Positions 34,426 to 39,793 of a DNA stretch of 39,793 nucleotides are shown here, piece after piece (positions within the stretch are counted from its first letter, which is position 1; each line of letters starts with the position of its first letter). The stretch spans positions 1 to 39,793 of the forward strand of contig DASVHQ010000151.1 of the NCBI GenBank assembly GCA_036382515.1, written 5' to 3'. Below the pieces are notes generated by a model. It saw only the letters and a program-made list of their open reading frames with translations. It was not told the DNA's origin and did not search any database. This DNA is from JADGRF01 sp036382515 (GTDB taxonomy: Bacteria; Myxococcota_A; Polyangia; Polyangiales; JAFGIB01). The position numbers were made by a program, and so were the translations under genes.

Positions 34426-35439
34426 TCAGCCTGCGTTGCAGAACGCGACCCATGCAGCCAGCTTGCGAGCGGCTGCGCCGGTATCGATCGCCGCCGCCGC
34501 ACGCTGCGCCGCTTGCTGCAGCGTTTGGCCTGCGCCCGCCACGTGCAACGCCACCGCGGCATTGATCACCACGGCCTCGCGACGTGCACCGAGCTCGCCG
34601 GCGAAGATGCATCGCAACAGCGCTGCGTTGTCGAGCGCATCGCCACCACGCAGATCTGCGTCGGGCTGCGTGGCCACGCCGAAGTCCTCCGGGCTGATTT
34701 CCGCAAGCGAGACCTGCCCCTGGTCGAGCCGAGCGACGGCCGTGGGCCCGGAGAGTGCGACCTCGTCGAGCCCACCGTGACCGTGCACCACCCAGGCTCG
34801 ACGGCCGCCGAGCAGCCCGAGCACTTCCGCAAGCGTCTGCAACAAGCGCTTGTCGGACACACCGATCACCTGGTGCGTTGCGCCCGCTGGGTTCGCCAAT
34901 GGTCCGAGAAAGTTGAACAGCGTGCGCACGCCGATCTCGCTGCGCACGGGGCCGACGTGTCGCATCGCAGGGTGATGAGCGCGCGCAAACATGAAACCGA
35001 TGCCGACCTCGTCGATGCAGCGCGCGATGCGCTCGGCGGGAAGCTCGATCTTCACGCCCAGCGCTTCGAGCACGTCGGCGCTGCCCGCCCTGGAGGTGGC
35101 GGCGCGGTTGCCGTGCTTGGCCACCGGCACGCCCGCCGCCGCGACCACGATCGCCGCCGCCGTGGAGATGTTGAACGTCTGACCACCGTCGCCGCCGGTA
35201 CCGCAGGTGTCGACGAGCACCGGCGTGGCCGCGGGCTCGACGCGCACGCAGTGCTTGCGCATCGTGCGCGCAGCGGCCGCGATCTCGGTCGCGGTCTCGC
35301 CCTTCATGCGCAGTGCGACCAAGAGCGCGGCCATTTGGGCCTGCGTCGCAACCCCGCCGAGGATCAGCTCCATCGCACGCTGCATCGACTGCGCATCGAG
35401 ATCGTGTCCTGCCACCACGCTGGCGATCGCGTCTTTCAT
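34426..35439 (-). CDS. trpD: Anthranilate phosphoribosyltransferase
   Basis: 337 residues. The PRPP-binding motif GTGGDGGQTFNISTAAA and the following KHGNRAATSRAGSADVLEAL are diagnostic; ARAHHPAMRHVGPVRSEIG and FNFLGPLANPAG complete the family pattern. It joins anthranilate to PRPP. ATG 35439 shares one base with the trpG stop (TGATG), so translation is coupled. The separate TrpD (not fused to TrpG as in E. coli) matches most bacteria. Confidence 0.97.
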   Translation of the reverse strand: MKDAIASVVAGHDLDAQSMQRAMELILGGVATQAQMAALLVALRMKGETATEIAAAARTMRKHCVRVEPAATPVLVDTCGTGGDGGQTFNISTAAAIVVAAAGVPVAKHGNRAATSRAGSADVLEALGVKIELPAERIARCIDEVGIGFMFARAHHPAMRHVGPVRSEIGVRTLFNFLGPLANPAGATHQVIGVSDKRLLQTLAEVLGLLGGRRAWVVHGHGGLDEVALSGPTAVARLDQGQVSLAEISPEDFGVATQPDADLRGGDALDNAALLRCIFAGELGARREAVVINAAVALHVAGAGQTLQQAAQRAAAAIDTGAAARKLAAWVAFCNAG

Positions 35440-36041
35440 CAGGCCGCCACCTTCGCTGGCCTGCGACCCTCTTGCGGCAAGCGACGCAGGAAGTTCCGCA
35501 GCAGCTCGTGACCGTGCTCGGTAAGGAACGACTCGGGGTGAAACTGCACGCCCTCCACGGGGAAGCGGCGATGCAAGAGCCCCATGATCTCGCCCTCCTG
35601 TGTCCACGCGGTGATCTCGAGATCGGCGCTGAGCGAGGAGCGCTCGACGATCAACGAATGGTAGCGAGTCGCAGTGAAGGGGCTCGGCAGACCGGCGAAC
35701 ACCCCCTTGCCGGAGTGCAGAATCGGCGAGGTCCGTCCGTGCATCAGGCGTCCAGCGCGCACGACCTTGCTGCCGAATGCCTGACCGATCGCCTGATGCC
35801 CCAGACACACCCCGAAGATCGGCAGCGTGGGCGCGTAGCGCTCGATGACGGCGAGCGTGATGCCGGCTTCGTCCGGGTTGCCCGGGCCCGGCGAAATCAG
35901 GATGCCCTCGGGCGCGAGCTCACCGATCTGGGCAACGCTGAGCTCGTCGTTGCGACGCACTTCTACGGCCGCACCCAGCTCGCCCAGATACTGGACCAAG
36001 TTGTACGTGAACGAGTCGTAGTTATCGATGACGAGGATCAT
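35439..36041 (-). CDS. trpG: Anthranilate/aminodeoxychorismate synthase glutamine amidotransferase subunit
   Basis: 200 residues, a class I glutamine amidotransferase. ILVIDNYDSFTYNLVQYLGE opens the protein; the catalytic triad is Cys79 (GVCLGHQAIGQAFG), His168 and Glu170 (QFHPES). It supplies ammonia to TrpE and, in many bacteria, also to PabB. trpE is not upstream or elsewhere in the window, so the synthase subunit must be encoded elsewhere; the protein may serve both. The frame remains open to 36596 inside the next gene on the same strand, but homology begins at ATG 36041. Confidence 0.95.
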   Translation of the reverse strand: MILVIDNYDSFTYNLVQYLGELGAAVEVRRNDELSVAQIGELAPEGILISPGPGNPDEAGITLAVIERYAPTLPIFGVCLGHQAIGQAFGSKVVRAGRLMHGRTSPILHSGKGVFAGLPSPFTATRYHSLIVERSSLSADLEITAWTQEGEIMGLLHRRFPVEGVQFHPESFLTEHGHELLRNFLRRLPQEGRRPAKVAA

Positions 36042-36085
36042 GGCCGCGGCAATGAAGCAAGATTCCCTGCAGCTTGCAAGCCGAC

Positions 36086-36991
36086 TCAGGGCCCGGGCGG
36101 CATGCTGGTGCGTGCGCGGCCGAGGTAGCCACGCTCGTTCCAGAATTTTTCGATGCGCAGGTTGATGCGTTCGGCGTGATCCAGCAGAGCGTAGTGGGTC
36201 GCTCCGGGCAGCATCAGGTATTCGGCCCCGCGGATCTCTCTGGCCAGACGCTCGAGACTCGCGCGCGTGGTGAACGGGTCGCGGTCGCCACCGATCACGA
36301 GCGTCGGCACATCCACGCAGTGCAGCAAGGGGGTGCTGTCGTGGCGCGCGAGGCGCTGCAACGCATCGATGTAGGCAGGGATGTCCAGCCGCAAGAGCCC
36401 ACCGCTGATCTGCGCGAAGGCGTCGGCGTCGATCTGCTCGCCCACCAAGCCCAGACGCCGTGCCCAGGTGAACGCCTCGGGTGCGCGCAGCCCGTTGCGC
36501 GCGAGTGCGTCGAGCAAGCGCGGCGCTTTCGCCGCGACGCGCAGCGCCTGCGCAATCAGCTTGCCCTTGGTGCCCTGCGCATCGCCTTTCGCCCACGCCG
36601 GCCGCGCGCCGCCGTTGATCAACACGAGCGAAGCCACCCTACCCGGCGCGCAGTCGAAGAGTTCGAGCGCCACCTGCACGCCCATCGCCCAGCCGATCAC
36701 CGCCGCTCGCGCCACGCCCTCCGCGTCGAGGATGGCGCAAGCATCGGCGGCGTGCGCCGTGACACCTGCATCGACATGCGGGTCGGCGCTGTCGCGGTCG
36801 AGGCCACGGTAGTGCCAGAACAGGAAGCGGTACCGGTCCGAGAGCTGCGCGACCAGGTCGCGCCACACTTCGCGCGGGGCCGCGAGGCCGTTGGCCAGGA
36901 GCACCGCTGGACCACGCCCGACCACGTAGTAACGCAGCGCAGTACCGTCACCGAGCAAGACACAACGTTCTTCGGCATCTCGCAGCTTCAT
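36086..36991 (-). CDS. Alpha/beta hydrolase-fold protein with Ser-to-Ala change in the nucleophile elbow
   Basis: 301 residues. The fold is clear: ANGLAAPREVW oxyanion region (33-43), nucleophile elbow VIGWAMGVQ (98-106), acid strand VIGGDRDPF (232-240) and PGATHYALLDH with His266. In active members the elbow is GxSxG; here it is G100-W-A102-M-G104, codon GCG, so the nucleophile is missing while Asp and His positions remain. It is 44 bases upstream of trpG on the same strand. A promoter is seen just upstream. It may be a catalytically inactive binding protein or use another chemistry; the substrate is unknown. Confidence 0.88.
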   Translation of the reverse strand: MKLRDAEERCVLLGDGTALRYYVVGRGPAVLLANGLAAPREVWRDLVAQLSDRYRFLFWHYRGLDRDSADPHVDAGVTAHAADACAILDAEGVARAAVIGWAMGVQVALELFDCAPGRVASLVLINGGARPAWAKGDAQGTKGKLIAQALRVAAKAPRLLDALARNGLRAPEAFTWARRLGLVGEQIDADAFAQISGGLLRLDIPAYIDALQRLARHDSTPLLHCVDVPTLVIGGDRDPFTTRASLERLAREIRGAEYLMLPGATHYALLDHAERINLRIEKFWNERGYLGRARTSMPPGP

Positions 36992-37002
36992 CTGGGGCCG
37001 CT

Positions 37003-37030
37003 ACTGTAGCCACAGCGGCGCCGGGCACAA
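37003..37030 (-). promoter_or_regulatory. Candidate promoter for the hydrolase-trpGDC cluster (leftward)
   Basis: Reading leftward: TTGTGC (37030-37025), 16 bases, TACAGT (37008-37003), then eleven bases to ATG 36991. The leader would be only a few bases long. Confidence 0.35.
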
Positions 37031-37111
37031 CGGTCGTGAGCACACCACTAGTCCGACGCTCAGCACCAATCCAGGACGTGGGCATTTTCGTACAGCAACC
37101 CCTTGCCGTGC

Positions 37112-37141
37112 TTGACACTGCTGAGTCCGCGCGGCTAGCGT
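37112..37141 (+). promoter_or_regulatory. Candidate promoter for the Pro-rich membrane protein gene
   Basis: A perfect TTGACA (37112-37117), 18 bases, TAGCGT (37136-37141). Transcription would start near 37148, with a leader of about 100 bases that includes two copies of a TCTAGAC/GTCGCCT motif. Confidence 0.4.
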
Positions 37142-37215
37142 TCTAGACTTGTTAGTCGCCTCGCTGTATGCGGGTTCACGACACCTGCTCGAGAGCGGTC
37201 TCTAGACGGTCGCCT
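37142..37215 (+). repeat. Two copies of a TCTAGAC ... GTCGCCT motif
   Basis: TCTAGAC (37142-37148) with GTCGCCT (37155-37161), and TCTAGAC (37201-37207) with GTCGCCT (37209-37215); the copies are 59 bases apart. They lie in the leader of the gene at 37247 and could be regulator-binding sites, but this is only a pattern. Confidence 0.4.
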
Positions 37216-37246
37216 AAACAGCCCCTACCAGGATAAGGCCAAGCGC

Positions 37247-38626
37247 ATGGCAACGCCGAGCAACAAACCCCGTGACATCAAGAACCTGAAGGCTCGCCTC
37301 GGGCGCACGATCACGCCCGGCCAGGCCGGCAGCGGGGTCGGCAGCAGCCCGTCGTTCCCGCCTGGGGGATCCGTGCCGCCGCCGTCCGTGCGCGACCCGC
37401 TTGGTGGGCCGGTTGGTGGACCGGTTCGTGGACCGGCCAGCGTGCCGCCCCCCGCCATGCAGCCGCCTCGTTCGAGCCCCGGCAGTGTGCCTGCGCCGGG
37501 ATCATTCCCCGGAGCACCTGGCTCGTTCCCGGGCGGCATCGCTGCGCCTGCGTTCGCGACCCGGCAACCCACGCCGCAGCCCGCAGCGCGTCAGCTTGTC
37601 CCGTCCGCGCGTGCGCCCATGGCGGCACCTGCGCCAGCCGCGCGCTTTGATCCGCTGGCCGCTGCGGCCCCGAGCGCGATTCAGACCAAGCACGTCACGC
37701 TCGTCATCGACGACTCCGCCGTCAAGGAAGACGAAATCGGCCGCAAGTCGCGCGCTCGCTCCATGGTGCTCGTGCTCGTCGGGATCTTGCTCGGCTTGGC
37801 GGTGGGCTTCGGCGTGGGCAACACCCGCGACCAGCGCCACCAGTACAGCATGGCCGTCGCCGACGGTAAGGCCATCTACGCCAAGATTCAGGAAGTCTCC
37901 AAGCAGGTGGAACAGGCCAAAGGCCTCGTGAAGCAAGTGGTCGAGGCATCGACCGGCGGCCCTGGCCAGAAGGCCACCGTGAACTACGAAGCGATCGAGT
38001 CGCTGGTCTCGCTCAAGCGTCCGTTCAGCGCGAACGAGTTCCATCGGCGCTTGTATCGCGCGTTCGGTGACAACGTGGTCGACGACTTGTTCGACTACTA
38101 CAACGGCGTCAACCAGCTGTGGGACGGCTTCACGGCGCTCGGCGCCAAGACCGCGGGCGCGCAGAAGCGCGACGCCCTGAGCAAGTCGGCCGCGGCCACC
38201 GACGGGCTACTGAACACCGACTACGGCGTCGTCTTTGCGAAGAACGGCGAAGCGCTCAGCGGAGCGCTGGTGTTCGTCACGATTCCGCCTGCCAAGCCCG
38301 AGGCAGCCGAGCCCGACAAGGGCAAGAAGAAGGGCAAAGCCGACAAGGAAGACGAGGGCGTCAAGGTCAAGGTCTCGTCGGCGCAGGGTGGCCAAGAAGT
38401 CGAGCGCACCGTGTACACCGGGCAAGACGGCATGAAGGACGACGCCGAGAAGTACGTGCTCATGCTGGACAAGATCCGCAGCCGCACGATCCTGGGCGAG
38501 TCGGCCAACCTCTTCGGCAAGTTCCGCGGCGACGTGATGGAGCTCAGCGCGCGCATGGACAAGGCGGGCGAGGTCCAGGGCCGACTGGTCAAGGAGCTCG
38601 GCCAGGTCGCATCGCTCTCGGAGTGA
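37247..38626 (+). CDS. Pro/Gly-rich single-pass membrane protein, unknown function
   Basis: 459 residues. It begins with a basic motif (RDIKNLKARLGRTITPG, 9-25), followed by a Pro/Gly/Ala-rich disordered region to about 145, a short acidic piece, one membrane segment (172-191, MVLVLVGILLGLAVGFGVG), a helical coiled-coil-like extracytoplasmic part (about 200-330) and a beta-rich end with a Lys/Asp-rich insert (about 352-372). AAGG lies 10 bases before ATG 37247. I recognise no named family; the topology suggests a cytoplasmic disordered arm linked to a periplasmic helical domain. The FHA gene follows after 76 bases in the same direction. Confidence 0.83.
   Translation: MATPSNKPRDIKNLKARLGRTITPGQAGSGVGSSPSFPPGGSVPPPSVRDPLGGPVGGPVRGPASVPPPAMQPPRSSPGSVPAPGSFPGAPGSFPGGIAAPAFATRQPTPQPAARQLVPSARAPMAAPAPAARFDPLAAAAPSAIQTKHVTLVIDDSAVKEDEIGRKSRARSMVLVLVGILLGLAVGFGVGNTRDQRHQYSMAVADGKAIYAKIQEVSKQVEQAKGLVKQVVEASTGGPGQKATVNYEAIESLVSLKRPFSANEFHRRLYRAFGDNVVDDLFDYYNGVNQLWDGFTALGAKTAGAQKRDALSKSAAATDGLLNTDYGVVFAKNGEALSGALVFVTIPPAKPEAAEPDKGKKKGKADKEDEGVKVKVSSAQGGQEVERTVYTGQDGMKDDAEKYVLMLDKIRSRTILGESANLFGKFRGDVMELSARMDKAGEVQGRLVKELGQVASLSE
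37403..37438 (+). repeat. 12-bp tandem repeat, three copies
   Basis: Unit GGTGGRCCGGTT at 37403, 37415 and (imperfect) 37427, encoding Gly-Gly-Pro-Val, Gly-Gly-Pro-Val and Arg-Gly-Pro-Ala in the disordered part of the protein at 37247. Confidence 0.8.
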
Positions 38627-38691
38627 GACTTGCCGCAACGTGACGCCTACCTGCGCGCGCGGTAATGACGTAGAATGACCGGGAGGGTGTA

Positions 38692-38704
38692 ACCCCCTCG
38701 GGGT
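38692..38704 (+). promoter_or_regulatory. Small hairpin covering the FHA gene start
   Basis: ACCCC (38692-38696) pairs with GGGGT (38700-38704) around a CTC loop. The stem includes the first two bases of GTG 38703, and a strong GGAGGG lies upstream at 38682-38687, too far for normal use unless the hairpin folds out the intervening bases. It could modulate initiation. Confidence 0.3.
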
Positions 38705-39596
38705 GTTCTTGGGTCGCTTCCGACTACGCTATCAAACCATCGACGTCGGTGTCGGCGACGAGGACTTCGTCGCCGGCCGCGTGCCTGAGTGCGATCTGGT
38801 GCTGGACGACAGCCTGGTGTCGCGCAAGCACGCCAGCTTTCGCGTAGTCGGTGACGAAGTCGAGGTGCGTGATCTCGGCAGTCGCAACGGCGTGACGGTC
38901 AACGGCACCCGTATCGCCGAGCCCACGCGACTGCGACACGGCGACCGCGTGCGAATCGGCTCGCAGGAGCTCGTCGTCAAGGACATCGAGCGCGCTCATT
39001 CGGCTGCAGGCACTGCCGAGCTGCTCCTGTGCTCTGGCTGCGGCGGCATGACGCCGGCGAGCCAGCCCGAATGTCAGGTGTGTGGACGTCCAATCGTGAC
39101 ACCGCTGCCGTCCGGTGCACCCACCGAGACGCATCCGCTCGCAGATGCGCCTGCAGCCCGTGCCGCAGGCCCTTTCCACGCGCTGACGCAGCTGGCGGAC
39201 AAGGCGCTGGGCCTCGGACGGTTGGAAGAAGCCGAGCGCATCCTGAGCAGCATGCTCGCCACCGTGCGCTCACGCGCCTCCGGCGCGCCGGGCGCACCTG
39301 CCGATCGCGACGCGCTGGCGCAAGCTTGCCGCTATGCCTTGCGCCTGGCGGTTGCGATGCAGAAGCGCGCATGGCTCGACTATCCTTTCGAGCTGTACAC
39401 GGCGCTCGGGCAGCTCATGCCGATGGAGCTGATCGACGAGCTCGATCGTGTGGTCGCCAAGCTGCGCTACACGAACTCGCGCGCGGTGCGCACCTACCTC
39501 GCGCGACTGAAGGCCGATGCAGCGCAGCTCGGCCCGACGGATCGATTCCTGTTGCTGCGGCTGGAAGGCCTGGAGCGGCGCGTGGTGAATGCCTGA
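38703..39596 (+). CDS. FHA-domain protein with zinc ribbon and helical C-terminus
   Basis: 297 residues from GTG 38703; the frame is closed by TGA at 38676, so the only other start is TTG 38709. The FHA domain (about 10-95) has the phosphothreonine-binding residues Gly25-Arg26, Ser40-Arg41, His43 and Asn62/Asn67 (VSRKHASF, GSRNGVTVNG). A zinc ribbon follows with Cys110, 113, 124 and 127. Residues 155-297 are helical, TPR-like. FHA domains read phosphothreonine made by Hanks kinases such as the one at 28722, but a direct link is only a guess. It lies 76 bases downstream of the Pro-rich membrane protein gene. Confidence 0.9.
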   Translation: MFLGRFRLRYQTIDVGVGDEDFVAGRVPECDLVLDDSLVSRKHASFRVVGDEVEVRDLGSRNGVTVNGTRIAEPTRLRHGDRVRIGSQELVVKDIERAHSAAGTAELLLCSGCGGMTPASQPECQVCGRPIVTPLPSGAPTETHPLADAPAARAAGPFHALTQLADKALGLGRLEEAERILSSMLATVRSRASGAPGAPADRDALAQACRYALRLAVAMQKRAWLDYPFELYTALGQLMPMELIDELDRVVAKLRYTNSRAVRTYLARLKADAAQLGPTDRFLLLRLEGLERRVVNA

Positions 39597-39633
39597 GCAG
39601 CAACCTGCCAAGAGTCGCAAGGCATTCCGCTAG

Positions 39634-39650
39634 GAGCCTGTCGGAGAAAG
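39634..39650 (+). repeat. Left 17-bp terminal inverted repeat
   Basis: GAGCCTGTCGGAGAAAG, exact inverted partner at 39777-39793, directly preceded by CTAG. Confidence 0.85.
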
Positions 39651-39776
39651 CACTCCCGTCGGTCCTCGGCCCTTCTCGGACATCTTCTTGTGCGAAAACC
39701 TCAAAATACCACGCAGTATTGCTGCGGTTTCGCACGAGGACCTGTCTCGAGAATCGACTCGACGCCCTCGGTCCGG

Positions 39777-39793
39777 CTTTCTCCGACAGGCTC
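39777..39793 (-). repeat. Right 17-bp terminal inverted repeat
   Basis: CTTTCTCCGACAGGCTC, the exact reverse complement of 39634-39650; it ends on the last base of the window, so the repeat may continue. Confidence 0.85.

Larger units (their letters stand above)
39634..39793. mobile_element. MITE-like element with perfect terminal inverted repeats (right edge at window end)
   Basis: About 160 bases bounded by GAGCCTGTCGGAGAAAG (39634-39650) and its exact reverse complement (39777-39793). Inside, GTGCGAAAACC (39690-39700) pairs with GGTTTCGCAC (39726-39735), and AATAC/GTATT form an inner stem, so the whole unit can fold. It contains no gene. The four bases just left of it are CTAG (39630-39633), a possible target-site copy. 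The window ends exactly at the right repeat. It could be a non-autonomous transposon, or the remains of an insertion sequence; a dispersed palindromic repeat or terminator is the alternative. Confidence 0.55.

Overview
The window looks like chromosomal DNA of a GC-rich, didermic, complex-lifestyle bacterium, most likely a member of the Myxococcota (Polyangia-like). The reasons are high GC, frequent GTG and TTG starts, many lipoproteins and TPR/HEAT/PEGA/FHA proteins of unknown role, a Hanks-type Ser/Thr kinase, and type IV pilus genes pilT, pilC and pilS. This placement is inference from content, not a phylogeny. Coding density is high, no gap without a gene exceeds 300 bases, and I see no tRNA, rRNA or CRISPR array.

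Layout. 1-2057: 5' part of mdh (minus), xerD (minus) and a possible 58-residue membrane peptide (plus). 2058-4461: a class II amidotransferase-fold protein without its catalytic Cys, a membrane-anchored TPR protein (minus) and a lipoprotein. 4504-8031: efp-epmA (translation factor P and its lysine ligase), a DUF481-like outer-membrane protein with a long tail, and mscL with a zinc-ribbon tail. 8056-9819: lipoprotein and mazG (minus). 9970-16286: tetR-like regulator, holB, metG, HEAT-repeat protein, rplC (L3, away from its usual S10-operon partners) and rlmE. 16309-21406 (minus): amidase, glnD and a TPR lipoprotein. 21451-26302: YbjN-like protein, PEGA protein, purM, purN and a degenerate flavoprotein-like protein. 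26373-33570: pilT, TPR membrane protein, Ser/Thr kinase, pilC, pilS. 33608-36991 (minus): trpG-trpD-trpC preceded by an alpha/beta hydrolase-fold protein. 37247-39596: Pro-rich membrane protein and an FHA/zinc-ribbon protein. The window ends inside or at the edge of a small element with 17-bp perfect terminal inverted repeats (39634-39793).

Themes. Several proteins of enzyme families lack key residues: the amidotransferase (no N-terminal Cys, no oxyanion Asn), GlnD (HD-domain metal ligands lost), the alpha/beta hydrolase (Ser to Ala) and the flavoprotein-like protein after purN (dinucleotide-binding glycines lost). The pilus locus carries a kinase and its overlapping partner between pilT and pilC. 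Several TTGAC-type promoters place the -10 only 6-11 bases before the start codon (purM, pilT, pilC, glnD, hydrolase), suggesting leaderless or nearly leaderless mRNAs.
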